Positions 45,124-56,561 of a stretch of DNA of 64,000 nt are shown here, one piece after another. A program made the position numbers and the translations under genes. Within the stretch, counting starts at the first letter, position 1, and each line of letters starts with the position of its first letter. Source of the stretch: Spodoptera frugiperda (taxonomy: Eukaryota > Arthropoda > Insecta > Lepidoptera > Noctuidae); assembly GCF_023101765.2 (NCBI RefSeq), contig NC_064221.1:9605465-9669464 (forward strand), read 5' to 3'. The notes under the pieces were generated by a model. That model worked only from the letters and a program-made list of their open reading frames with translations, did not search any database and had not been told where the DNA came from.

Positions 45124-46231
45124 CCTGTTTGCAATATTTCAAGAAACAGCGATAAAGCTAAGGTTCTTCGTGATTGCAGCCTTATTATATGGGATGAGTG
45201 CACAATGGCAAACAAAAAAGCAGTTGAAGCAGTAGACAGAACGTTGCGTGATATCAAACAAAATAACCAACCTATGGGTGGCATTACTGTACTTTTTTGT
45301 GGCGATTTTCGTCAGACTCTCCCTGTAATACCACGCGGAACAAGGGCTGATGAAGTTAGAGCCTGTCTAAAGAGTTCTCATCTGTGACATTACATTATCC
45401 CTTTGCATTTGACTTTAAATATGCGAGCGCAAATCGGAGGCAATCAAAATGCTCAAGAGTTTTCAGAGTTATTACTGGAGATCGGTAACGGTGTGTATCC
45501 GCAAGAACAAGGAAAATTTGTTCTCAATGAAAACTTATGCAGCAAAGTTTTATCAGTACGAGACCTCATTTTTCAAAGATGTATGGAAACCCAACGCAAA
45601 TACTAATCTGCGAAAATTCCTGGCTTTGCGAAAGAGCAATTTTGACTCCACGAAACGACCAAGCAGCAGCAATAAACGCTGAAATTTTGAGTTTAGTTTC
45701 GGGGGATAATGTAGAGTATATCTCTATTAACAGAGTTATAGAAGAAGGAGAATCTACCAGCTACCCGGTAGAATTTTTAGAATCTCTTAGTGCTCCTGGA
45801 CTACCAGCTCACAAAATAAAATTAAAAATCGGCGTACCCATATGCTCCTTAGAAATTTAAGCCCACCAAAACTTTGCAACGGTACTAAATTAAAAGTAAC
45901 AAATTTACAACGAAATCTGATAGAAGCAGAAATTTTAACAGGGTGCGGAAACGGTGATAGTGTTTTTATTCCTCGGATTCCTCTTATTCCAAACAATTTT
46001 CCGTTTAGTTTTAAACGAATTCAGTTTCCAGTGAGCCTATGTTTCGCCATGACAATTAATAAAGCTCAAGGTCAGACTCTAAAAGTTGTGGGTGTAGATC
46101 TAAGTATCAGCTGTTTTTCGCACGGTCAATTGTATGTGGCTCTGTCCCGTGTTAGCAATCCTAGCAGCCTGTATGCTTTCACCCCCGATGGCCATACGTC
46201 TAATATTGTATATAGAGAAGCATTACAGTAA
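45124..46231 (+). pseudogene. Helitron helicase (PIF1-like), C-terminal half, decayed
   Basis: Plus-strand pieces keep SF1B PIF1-type helicase motifs: LIIWDECTMANKKAVEA (motif II region), VLFCGDFRQTLPVIPRG (motif III, GDFRQ), ERAILTPRNDQAAAIN (motif IV region), FAMTINKAQGQTL (motif V) and HGQLYVALSRVS (motif VI). An in-frame TGA lies at 45385, and the frame shifts near 45590 and 45840. The Walker A part and the Rep nuclease are missing. The Helitron 3' end follows 123 bases after the stop. Confidence 0.85.
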
Positions 46232-46330
46232 AGTAGGTTTTTAGCTACCCAAAATGACTGTGATTATGATCCAAAATAAAAATAAGTATACATATATTAA
46301 AAAAATACGCTGCTCATAGTCACTATTCCA

Positions 46331-46357
46331 CGCGAACGAAGTCGCGGGCACAGCTAG
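46331..46357 (+). mobile_element. Helitron 3' terminus
   Basis: GCGAACGAAGTCGC can form a GC-rich stem (GCGA/TCGC) and is followed by GGGCACAG and CTAG (46354-46357), then host T. This is the hairpin plus CTRR ending expected for a Helitron, correctly placed after the helicase remnant. The 5' end was not found. Confidence 0.8.
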
Positions 46358-46654
46358 TATATTATTATATGCGATAGTAACGCCACCTGTTAAGTTTTGG
46401 TTGAACTTTTTTGTCAAGCTGTCAGACGGCGCCACTTCAATCTTCCTACACTCTCATTACAGGATTTTCCGAATTCAACAGTGAGGCTTAATCTAGTGTA
46501 CAAAATAAACTTAAAGAACTAAAAGAAATTATACACAAAAAAGGAGAAAAAGAAACGCAAAACACAATCATAATAAAGAAACTTTTCCCCAACATATGTA
46601 TGAATTACCTTACATAAAAACATATACAATAACAACAAGAATATCTTAATTCAG

Positions 46655-46980
46655 ATCATGAGGTAGTCGACATGTGGGATGTCTTGTCGTATGTATCTGC
46701 CAATGGCCTCATAGCCAAAAGCCTCCACCAACAACTGAGTAGGCTAACGTTAGACGGATGGATCAAGGGCCTGATGCAGAAGGCACTCCTCGAAACGGCA
46801 CGTATTGTGAAGAGGTTTCTGGCTTTGGAGCCCTAACCACCGGAAGCTTGGTGGCTCCATGCTCCCGCTACTATACGTCGGCTCCTATTTTTATATTTTT
46901 AAATATTATTTTATTTTGTATTTTGTAAGTAGTATTTAAAAATGTAATTTTAGAAGATTTTAAATAAATATATCAACAAC
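46655..46980 (+). pseudogene. LINE 3' end with RLE-type tail, degraded
   Basis: In frame ANGLIAKSLHQQLSRLTLDG then WIKGLMQKALLETARIVKRF and LALEP stop, preceded by HEVVDMWDV with a small deletion. It matches the C-terminus of the minus-strand element at 23520-24062. The KPD endonuclease core is absent. The 3' tail is AT-rich. Confidence 0.75.
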
Positions 46981-47124
46981 AATAACATACTACAACTAAC
47001 TTAAAATAACATAAAATAAACTAAGTAGGTACATACCTATGGAAGTATTCACCATCGTAACTTAAAATAAACAAATACTTTTGTGAATTCACTCGAAGGA
47101 GCTGTAAATATATACGACTGTAAA

Positions 47125-48086
47125 TGATCCCGAAATTTCTAATTAGAATACGTGGACCAATCACCTATATCTACTAATCTGGGCAAAGAAAAGTAAGTAC
47201 ACAAATAAAAGAACAATGTAAATATTTACTTACATTATACCTAAGTAAATAAGGCCATAATATTTCACTCGGTTTCATCAGCTATACACGGTGTAACAAA
47301 AAGGGGGCAATACATATCAAGTGCACGGTTTCTAGATAACATAACAAACGATACGGGAAGGGTTTTTTAAACTCACGTTTTCATGGAACGAAGTTTTGAA
47401 TTTTTCCAATATTTTTATTTTTTTTATTTTTCATGCGAATTAAAATTAGGTAGATAGGCGATCAGATTTACAGAAAAAATGTTTCGTAATTAGCGAGTGA
47501 CCCCTGTAGTGTGGTGACACGTCTGTTAATTTATAAAATCAAGAACCATGAGACACCAAGTATTTGGTACCAATTTTTTTAAACGTATTTTAAGTTGAAA
47601 CTTAGTGTAGAGATTCTATTCAACCTGTAATCTTCAGTGCTTCTTGATGTACATGGGTATTTTGTTACACGCTGTATATTTTTTTATTTATCTTACTTTC
47701 GTTCAAACATTTGATACAAGATTTCATTTAATTCCATGATGTATTGATTTGCTAAGCAAACAGTTCCTTGTTTTAACTCTCAATGAGCTTCCTCGGACTA
47801 TTTAGTTCGCGAACCTGTCTTGTCGATAACAGACGAATGCGTAACGTCGGACGCGAAAATTCAATTCACATAATTATATTTCTGTTTCGAAAATGAGTCG
47901 AAAATAGTTTTCTTTTTGTTTAAAAAAAAAACCAAAAGTGTTGGTATTTTTTTGTATATTATATTTTATTTAATTTTTTTAATAAATTGAGAGTTTAAAT
48001 GAATTTGTAAAAGTGTTGCATTTATAATTAAAATTTGTACGTGATAGTTTTATTTTTTATATTTCTGTTATTAAAATTTAGAAAAA
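47125..48086 (+). promoter_or_regulatory. Upstream region of transporter copy 2, conserved with copy 1
   Basis: Begins with TGATCCCGAAATTTC and follows the copy 1 upstream region to the start codon, interrupted by the inverted-repeat element at 47285-47676. Kept blocks include ATATTTCACTCGGTTTCATC, TCCATGATGTATTGATTTG and GAGCTTCCTCGGACTATTTA. Confidence 0.55.
47285..47676. mobile_element. Inverted-repeat DNA element inserted in duplicated promoter region
   Basis: The left end TACACGGTGTAACAAAAAGG and the right end read as its complement (TACAGCGTGTAACAAAATAC) are imperfect inverted repeats of about 35 bases, flanked by TA on both sides. Copy 1 carries the uninterrupted sequence CATCAGCTACATAG at this point, which gives the empty site. 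Length 392 bases. No transposase. Confidence 0.75.
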
Positions 48087-51000
48087 ATGAAGAAGTATTT
48101 CTACTTTTTCGACGAGGGAAGCAAAATCAACCAGATTATATGTGCTGTACTGGGTGAGTTATTTGTTTCATATTTTTAAGTATTTTTAATTCCTATTTTT
48201 TATCTGATGTTTAGAGAGATTTATAAAAGTTTTGAGTATAAAATTTGAGACGATTATTGTAAAACTATTACTTTCTATTATTAAGTATACATTTGTAAAT
48301 AGTACATTATTTTTATTTTTTGGTATTATTTATTTATTTTTTCTAGTTTAGTTGTTAATATTATTATGTCGTAGTATATTGAACGTTCTTATAATAAAAG
48401 ACTTTCTTTTATTATAAGAACGTTCAATATACTACGGCATTTAAAAATAAACAATCAAATATCTTAGTATATTGAATTATTTTTTCTATACTAATTGAAA
48501 AACAAACTACGTTTTAATATCTTTATAAAGTTGGTGACAATTTTATTCTATGTAAAAACACATATATTTCTTTGTACGTTTTACAACACATTTTTTTTTC
48601 TTCTCGTATAATAATATATTTTAATTTATTTCGTTACGGGATCTAAGACAGTCATTCATATCCCCAGGACGTGCGTCCTAGGGATATGAATGACTGTCTT
48701 AGATTAGGGTTTTCATGGTTGTATCTATTGTAAATCCTGGCTTACAGGAGTTACAGCAGTTAAGGGATTATGACCGGCTTGTCCCATTTAAAAGAAAACA
48801 CTAATTTAACTTAATATTTCGTACCACATAATTTTCAGACAACGCTTACAAACCTATATTTATATTCCAATCTGGCCAAGTTCACTATCTTTAGGGTCAG
48901 ACTAAATCAATGAAAACCTATAATCACAATCTGTAGCCTCATTCAAAAACCTACTCTATTAATATTTACTTACAGTTAATTATTCAATGATACACTGTTC
49001 TGTATAGTCTTGCATTGATATTGAACTCAATCAATGGTGTACTTTCTACATTGCATTAAAGATTCACAATGAGCATCTTGTTTAGCGAGTCACATCGAGA
49101 GTTCAATTACCTTGGGTCTTAACAGTCTTATCAGATTTTTCTCTCCTTTAGATAGACTATAGTAGACTAAATGGGACTTATAATATAGGTAACTGATGAA
49201 TGTCTGGTGAATCTGCAAGGGTATCCCGGATCGTAGTCACACCGTGGTGGTTTTAACTAGTAAGAATCCCACACGCGCCCGTCTCCATGATGTGGGAAGT
49301 CCATGAGGATTTACATAGCGTTACAAAAAAAGACTAGTAGAAAATGCCAACGGCATTAAGCCCACCTTATGAACACATTTATGTGCATAAAAAGTTCAGT
49401 AAATAAAAAAAGAAAAAGATATTCATCTTTTTTCCTTTTTTATACACGGTGTTACGCTGTAGTTGTGTAGAATTGCAGTGTCTTTCTACCCTTTAAAAGT
49501 AATAGGTTGTGATTTCTTGTAGCTCAATGAAACACCTACATTCAGTTCATTACCCTTTACTTTTTGAAGTAAACTTGCCAGTCTTCGCGTACGGAGCCAG
49601 CATAGGATGGATGTCTCCGATGTCATTGCTACTTCAGTCCAAAGACTCACCCAGGGATGTACCATTGACTGATTATGAGGTAAGTAATTGCTTGCAATTA
49701 CAATGTATATAGTTTTTTTGTGTAATGGTGAGGTAGGAAAAGTGTGAAGGAGCCCTGCTTCGGTAAGAATGGGCCAGTTCCACCGGAGTGATACCACAGA
49801 AAACCGATATGAAACAACGCTTGCGTTGTGTAAGTGTGGTTACCGGAGGCAATTGCTGTTTCGAGTGTCCATGGGCGGCGGCGATTGCTTACCATTGGGT
49901 GATCCGTTCGCTCGTTTACCAACATATCCATTAAAAAAGTTATACCGTAGAAGATTCTGGACCTACCTATGAATTATTATTAATACTTAATTACTTTACA
50001 GGTATCCTGGATGGCATCAGTGCCATATCTAGTTTGTATACAGGCTGATTACTTAATGGCTATACTTAGTGACAAGTTAGGGAGAAAATTCACGCTGTTC
50101 TTCACATCTGCTACGTCTTTTGTGAGTACTCCATTATATTATCACATCAGAAAGCTCAAGACAGAGAAAAGGTTGTCTAGCCAGGAGGAGCCTTTACCCG
50201 TACAGGGGTAAATACAATGCAACCATATGATAATATAATGAAACCTAATGACGAATGAGAGATCTGATAAAAATAAGTTATGACAGTTCGCACGTTTGTA
50301 ATGGCCCAACTATATATTGATCTATTCTATTGTTTAATTATGACAATTTTAAAAAAAATATAAAAAATAACTGGTTTTAATTATGTATCCATTTTCAGCT
50401 GGCCTGGACGATAAAATTGTCATCCATGGAAGTTTGGGCGTTCATCTTAGCGAGAGCATTATTTGGTATCACCATGGCTGGAGCCTACGTTACTTGCCCA
50501 TTGTATACTAAGGAGATCAGTTCAGCAAATGTCAGAGGGACTCTCGGTACTTTGGTAAGAACATCTTTATTAAAAAGATTTTGAGAAAAGTCTACGATTG
50601 CTTTTTCATGTTTGTTTTCATTTGGGAAAGCTATACTTCAGCACGAAAGGATCGGCTTGACCCTAGAGTAATACCTATGACCTCACAGAAAATCGTAACG
50701 TCAGATAACGCTCTGTGTGTTCGTTGTGTCCCTGGGTGGCAGCGATTGCTTACCTTATGAGGTGATAAGTCTGCTCATTTACCGTCTCCCCAAAAGGGCC
50801 ATAGTCCAGGGGCCTTAGTCAGCATTATAATGTCACTGACTTAATCCTGTTGTATTTCGGGTTTCCAGGTAATATTGTTTCATACGACGGGCAATCTCTT
50901 CTCCTACATTATAGGAGACATACTGAGCTACAGGACCATCCTATGGATCTGTCTGATGCTTCCAACCCTTCACTTGATCCTCTTCATAATGATGCCTGAA

Positions 51001-54000
51001 TCGCCTTCGTACTTAATCAAGAAAGGAAAGACTGATGTAAGTTGAACTTTATTATATTAGAAAGAAATATCAAAATTCTTTGTAAAGTAAGGTGAAGTTG
51101 GAAAAATCTCATCTATATTAATGATGAGCCTAATCGCCATATACTAGGCACAATTACAAACACCGCCAGGTCGCACAAGTTAGAATTTATATTGTATTAA
51201 AAATTTTTATCAAAATCGTTTGTAATGTTATTAAAAATAGATAAAACTCGTATACTGAACTGGTATGTCAGAATTGGCATCATCAATTAGGACAGGTTTG
51301 ATAAAATTTACATAATACAATATACCATTAAATCATTTATGATAAAACGTAATATTAAGACACAATCTAGAACTTTGTGACCTTGAACTATTAGTTCGTT
51401 GTAATATATTTTTTTTTTTCTCAAATGATTATTCTCGTCCTGCAAGATCGTAGTTGTTTGTAAGATCACGTATAGCCGTCAGTATATGACAACTTTTGTT
51501 TGTAATTCATGCCTTCGCTTTTATAGCGTATTCTATGCCCAAATAAGTGCGGGAGAACCATGCTTCAGCACAAACGAACCAGCTCGTTTGGAGTGATACC
51601 ACGGCCTCATAGACAACCGACTTCAACAACGCTTGCGTTGTATTTCGTTGTGTGAGTGAGGCCATTAGATGCCCAATTAATCCCCCGATGTTCCTAATTC
51701 CCGATTCCTTCATCATCATCATCATCAGCCTATAGCAGTCCACTGCTGGACATAGGCCTCCCCAATTGTTCGCCACTTTGCTCTATCACTAGCGATAAAT
51801 ATAATAATAAATAAATATAAATATCCGATTCCTTAACAACCCTTATTCCTAACCCCCAAAAAGCCAGCAATGCAACTATAACGCATCTGGTGTTTCCAGT
51901 GTCCTTACCATCACGGCGGCGATGCTTTACCATCAGGTGATTCGTTTGCTCGTTTACCGGCTCATACCAAAAAATGGATAGGGGAAGGTGACTTTGTTTC
52001 ATACTCGTCATTACTTCCACGTGAACATATGTATACAAACAAACGTCAATTTATTAGTCCCCTTGCTTAACAATACTGCAGCATATTGACAGAATATAAA
52101 CGTGTAGTATTTGACATAGATAACATTGCTACTATCTCCCAAATATTATCATTTGCTGTGGAGTTGTGTTTAAACATGAAAATCTTGTTTAATGAGAGAT
52201 AGCAGACGTGTAATAATTATTGTTCTAGTATCGTTACGTGTGGTTAATCTCTGAAGAGGTTGACAATATTCTACTGTCAAATATCTGAGAAACAGTCCAA
52301 GACCTATGTATGTTCACACAGTAAGTGTGGGAGAGCCATGCTTCGGCACAAATGGACCGACTTGACCGGAGTGGCCTCTCAGTAAACCGACGTGAAACAA
52401 TGGTTGCGCTTTGTTTCGTTGTGTGAGTGAGGTTGTCGGTAACCTTGAGTCTTTAATCTTGGCAAGATTGCCCAATTCGCCCTTAAATTCCCCAACAACC
52501 CCTAAATTTCTAAACCTCAAAAGGCCGGCAACGCGTTTGTAAAGCCTCTAGTGTTTTCGGTGACACATCAGTTAACCCTTATAGGCTGTTAATTTGATGT
52601 GCTACGTAGTTTTCACTGGCTGGAGATTGAAGGGAAATTATAATAATACTGTACAGGCAGATTGAAAATAATTTTAGTATCACTTTGCAGGAAGCTATCA
52701 GAGCAATGGCGTGGCTCAGATGTAGACAAGAGGATGACCCACAGGTGATAAGTGAAGTGAATCAAATCAAGAAGGAACAAATGAAAGATGAAGAAAACAA
52801 TGGATTCATTTTAAAAGCTATACGTAAGTTATTTTTAAATTATATTGTTTTGTTACCAGTCCTGCTCTTCCCATGGATCTTGTGTCACTTTGGGAATAAA
52901 ATAACATGTGCTAATGAAGATGTCTTCAAAATTATGCTATTAATCATGGCCAATGTCTTCAAAAATATAATATCGCATAAACTTTTCTTTTTATTAGGGG
53001 GGGGGGGATCTCAGAAAGCGTCTAGTTTTCTGGGAAAAATAGACTGGGGAGTGTGGGATTTTTACCTCTAAAACCAGTGGCCACACAGACCTGCCCCGGA
53101 GCAATATCACAATAATTGTTGATAGTGATGTAGAGTTGTAACATTATGATATTTTATGTTACATCTTCTACTGCAAGGAAGAAAAAATACTCAATACTCA
53201 ATTCTTTATTGCATTCCACAATGTAGGCTTAGGTGGTAAACATTTGGTAGGTAACAATAGTGGACCCTGTCGGGCACAGCAAAAGATAATAAAATATATA
53301 AAAATAATATCTATTCTATATTTTGTTTTGGTACGCTCAAGTCTTATTATAACTACGGAAGATTTTACTATGAGACTAAAAATATATCTACGCATAATGA
53401 GAAACAATTGAAGCGCACGGTCGTGGGCACTCAATGAGCTTGATTGGAGTCTTTAATAGCGGGAATTACCAAAATAATATCATTGGATGAATCCTAGTAG
53501 GACTGATCACTGATGTATGATTGGATGACATTGAAACGAATATTGGTGGCACGCAATGCGTTCAATCATCGGAATGGAGATGGAATTTGAGAAGTTATTA
53601 AGATATAAAACTCTTAATTTTAGCTTTACTTTGTATGATTAAAACTTAAACTGCACTTGTGTCATGGTAGCCCAAAAGCGTAAGACACTCGCTTGTGTCA
53701 GTGTCAGACTCTTACTGACTAAACTAAAAACCACCCTGTTCCTTCTCCTGCTTTTCGAACCGGAGCCCCGGTAAACCCGCTAGGTAGTCCGCAGCTCCGG
53801 ATTAGGCATCAGCCCTACTCGGCCCCATCTGTGGTGGTCTGATGGCTCTTTGAGGCGCGCGCTGAACGCGACGCGCCCCACGCTGTCCTTATTACGTGGG
53901 TTGTGTATTCTACCTTTTTGACGAACAAAAGAAGTGATGATAATAATTGAGTGTTTTGTTTACAATGCACACGTGGAACATATTTTATTAAGCCTTCTAG

Positions 54001-56157
54001 TGTAAACGTTGTGTCAAATTGTTTAATTTTTAAACAATACGTGTGTTTGCCGCACCGTGCGAATTTTATTTGCGAATGTTATTTGATAACAGTTTAAAAG
54101 ATTTTAAAACAATAAATATGCCAAGTTTAGAGTAATAAATTGTTATAGGAATTATGATGTTTTGAAGTAAAATAAAAGATCAGTTTAGACGCCTCAGCTA
54201 TCGCGGGAGACACTCCAGGCGGGTTGGGGTTCGCGAATTTGCGACACTATAGGGGCAGCTCGCCTCACGCCTCACCCGAGGCGGCAGAAGTAATCAGATG
54301 ATATTCCCCCGTTAAAAAAAAGACTGATGTATAGACATCATATAGATTATAGATATAACTTAAAACATTGAGGTGCCTCTATGAAACCACAAGGTCGCTA
54401 GTATTACGACTCAATGAAGTCCATATTTTAGTTCTATCTTAAATAAAACCTATAGCGGATGTCTTTTAATAATACTACTTTTTTATTTTCAGTGCAAGAC
54501 AAAATACTCCTAAGGGCGTTCATAATAGCTATGGTACTATCTTTGGCTAGAGAAGTATGTGGCTCGATACCAGTGCTGAACTTCGCTGGGGAGATCTTCT
54601 ACATGGCTTCTGAAGGATCTGGCATAGTACTGACTCCTAATCAGCAAGCCATGGCTCTTGGAGCCGTTCAAGTCCTTGGAGCAATGTTGGCTTCATACCC
54701 AGTTGAAAAGGCTGGAAGAAAGGTAAAGTACTTTTATTTATACTGGAAGATGACTCAACTACACTCGAAAGATACTTAAAATTCTGTCGAGTATTGTGAA
54801 TCAGAAAATAATACCTATCGTCTTTTTAAAATAATTATCAATCTATCATTTTGGTTGTTTACTACTAGAGAAGGAGATATTTTAATACAATACGTAGGGA
54901 CATTGTCTAATCTGACAGATAAGTAGAATGAAAGCAAAATAACAGCATCTAATAGAGATCCAATAGAAAATTTTATTTCTTGCATCGATCATATTTACAC
55001 TGCATTACTTAAAGGCTAAAATTCTGATTCCCATTTACTTTAGCATCAGCATTTCTACATTGTTCACCTTTATTTATATTAAAGTTACACCAACAGCTTT
55101 TATGCCTGTATATAAGTCAAGTTTGGGCTTATACAGTTGCCAATTACAGGTTACCCAACAATCGTCTTCACGATTCTTATTTTGTCCACAGGCACTCTTC
55201 ATAGCTACAGCTCTAGTATCTGGCCTGAGTATGTGTGCCCTGGCCTCCTGGTTTGTGGCTCGAGAGTACCAGGTCTTCACTCCAGCCTGGATACCCCTTG
55301 TCACTCTCTGTTTGTGCATCTTCTGCGACGCCCTTGGCTTGCAGCCAGTGTCTGTTATCGTTACTGGAGAGATATTCTCTTTCAAAGTAAGTATCTAAAC
55401 TAAATTATTCTTTGTTTTTGCGTAGAGATTTTTTAAACATTGCCCTATACTAGATTTTTTTTCTGTGTCGTGGGTGCGTTTACAAACATACAAGTTTATT
55501 TACACATGACACCTAGACCCGAAACAACAATTTGTGGATCACACAAAGTTGTGACATGCGGCAATCCAACCCGCTAAGTTGCACGGCAGCAAGCTGCTTA
55601 GCTACTGTACTAACCGTGCAGTCATTTCGCTTGATTAATTGATTCGCTTCATTAAAAAACTAGTCTAGATAAGATGAATATATAGAATAAAACTTCCCTA
55701 AATTTTGACCATGACGAAAAAAATGTGGCTCATTCTCGTTTTCTTCTACAAAAGGCAACATAAGTGGTTTTGAACGTCCAATTCACCTCGATAATCTCAC
55801 TCTTAATTTTTAAACCTTTTGTCTACTGCAATATAGACAAAAACTCACTCATTTACCATTTCATTTTTCCAGTACCGAGGCTCAGTAATGGCAATCACAA
55901 TGTCAGCAGCATCAGTAGCTGCCTTCCTACAAACACTATTCTTCAAGCCACTAGTCAACGCAGTGGGTGGACCTCAGGTAGCATTCTACTTCTTTGGAGC
56001 AGTTTGTCTGGTAACAACTATCTACGTAGGCATCTGGGTACCAGAAACTAAGCAAAGAATCTTAGAAGAAATTTATGAAGACTTGAAGACGAAGAAAGAG
56101 AAGAAAATGGAAAGAGAGAAGGCACTAGCCATTGAAGAAGGAAAGACGGTTGCTTAA
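48087..56157 (+). CDS. Facilitated sugar (trehalose) transporter Tret1-like, copy 2
   Basis: Nine exons: 48087-48153, 49570-49679, 50002-50121, 50399-50554, 50869-51036, 52691-52823, 54493-54722, 55192-55386, 55873-56157. Each has exactly the length and phase of its partner in copy 1, giving 487 residues. All SLC2 signatures are kept (SDKLGRK, YTKEISSANVRG, PESPSYL, EKAGRK, VPETK), so it should be functional. I count about 31 residue differences from copy 1: 7 in exons 1-6 up to the split codon and the rest from there through exon 9. Intron 2 has an AAG acceptor where copy 1 has TAG. Introns 1, 5 and 6 are much longer through SINE, LINE, family B and hairpin insertions. It is a tandem duplicate of the gene at 38742. 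Confidence 0.93.
48366..48440. repeat. Near-perfect 36-base hairpin in transporter intron 1
   Basis: 48366-48401 (ATGTCGTAGTATATTGAACG then TTCTTATAATAAAAGA) is the complement of 48405-48440 with one mismatch; the loop is CTT. It would form a long RNA stem in the pre-mRNA. Origin unknown. Confidence 0.9.
48627..48790 (+). mobile_element. SINE-like retroposon copy with self-inverted head
   Basis: Matches the element at 43682 (TCTAAGACAGTCATTCAT, GGTTGTATCTATTGTAAATC, TGGCTTACAGGAGTTACAGC, GGCTTGTCCCA). Unlike that copy, its head is followed at once by its own reverse complement (48674-48704), replacing the normal sequence between them. Confidence 0.7.
48641..48704. repeat. 31-base palindromic arms, second hairpin in intron 1
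   Basis: 48641-48671 (ATCTAAGACAGTCATTCATA then TCCCCAGGACG) is complementary to 48674-48704 with one mismatch; the loop is two bases. It lies 200 bases after the first hairpin. Confidence 0.9.
49735..49935 (-). repeat. Family B, in transporter copy 2 intron 2
   Basis: The minus strand keeps both ends (TGTTGGTAAACGAGCGAACG; AAGCAGGGCTCCTTCACAC) but lacks the central block. Shared position with 39893-40133 in copy 1. Confidence 0.75.
50625..50790 (-). repeat. Family B, degraded, in copy 2 intron 4
   Basis: GACGGTAAATGAGCAGAC and AGGTAAGCAATCGCTGCCAC on the minus strand, with a large central deletion. Not present in copy 1 intron 4. Confidence 0.55.
51549..51985 (-). repeat. Family B interrupted by an RTE LINE insertion, copy 2 intron 5
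   Basis: The outer parts (GAGCCGGTAAACGAGCAAAC near 51960 on the minus strand; AAGCATGGTTCTCCCGCAC near 51560) belong to one family B copy split by the insert at 51711-51824. Confidence 0.75.
51711..51824 (-). mobile_element. RTE LINE 3' end nested in family B
   Basis: 51726-51795 is identical over 70 bases to 61000-61069, the 3' end of the long LINE, with the (GAT)n tail at 51711-51725. Target duplication CCGATTCCTT is at 51701-51710 and 51825-51834. Between the truncation point and the right duplication are 29 untemplated-looking AT-rich bases. Confidence 0.88.
52325..52560 (-). repeat. Family B, in copy 2 intron 5
   Basis: AAGTGTGGGAGAGCCATGCT on the plus strand marks the 3' end; AAAGGCCGGCAACGCG follows. 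The 5' end is lost. Confidence 0.7.
53695..53865 (-). repeat. SINE-like repeat family A, in copy 2 intron 6
   Basis: GTCAGACTCTTACTGACTAA, CCGGTAAACCCGCTAGGTAG, CAGCTCCGGATTAGGCATC and CATCTGTGGTGGTCTGATGG in minus orientation. Includes the 5' region seen in the 22478 copy. Confidence 0.75.
53866..54330. repeat. GC-patch and family A related tail, copy 2 intron 6
   Basis: A CpG-rich piece (GAGGCGCGCGCTGAACGCGA) borders family A. About 54181-54325 ends as a plus family A tail (AGGCGGCAGAAGTAATCAGA, CCCCCGTTAAAAAAAAG). The AT-rich sequence between them probably belongs to a composite insertion. Confidence 0.45.
55435..55625 (-). repeat. SINE family D, in copy 2 intron 8
   Basis: The complement gives TGACTGCACGGTTAGTAC, GGGTTGGATTGCCGCATG (decayed box B), TTGTTTCGGGTCTAGGTGTC and an A-rich tail. 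Same place as the remnant at 43080 in copy 1. Confidence 0.75.
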
Positions 56158-56190
56158 GAAACTATTAATACTAAGACAAGAGTTATTTCC

Positions 56191-56196
56191 AATAAA
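56191..56196 (+). terminator. Polyadenylation signal, transporter copy 2
   Basis: AATAAA 34 bases after the stop codon; matches copy 1. Confidence 0.7.
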
Positions 56197-56561
56197 ATTT
56201 TATAATATAATTTATCTTTTGGTTTGATTTCGACTAAAAGGGTTAATTCCTTATACTATTATGATTCTTGCCGTAATGTGTACCTTTGCCTACCTCTTCT
56301 GGGATGAAAATTTCGTGACGTTACGTATTTATGAATATATAATAATGAATCTTCTTTACCTGCCCTTCGTTTAGCTTCTCACACAATTTTATTGACAGCA
56401 TTTCTCTTATCTCTATTATTCCTTTCATTTACTTAAGAGCCTTATCATTAATTTCTCTGTCATATAAACCAATTAAAAATATTGCACAACAACTCAGTAT
56501 TAATTCTAGTTAATTAATGTATGACAGTTTAAATTATTACACACAAGCTTCTGCGAGCAGC

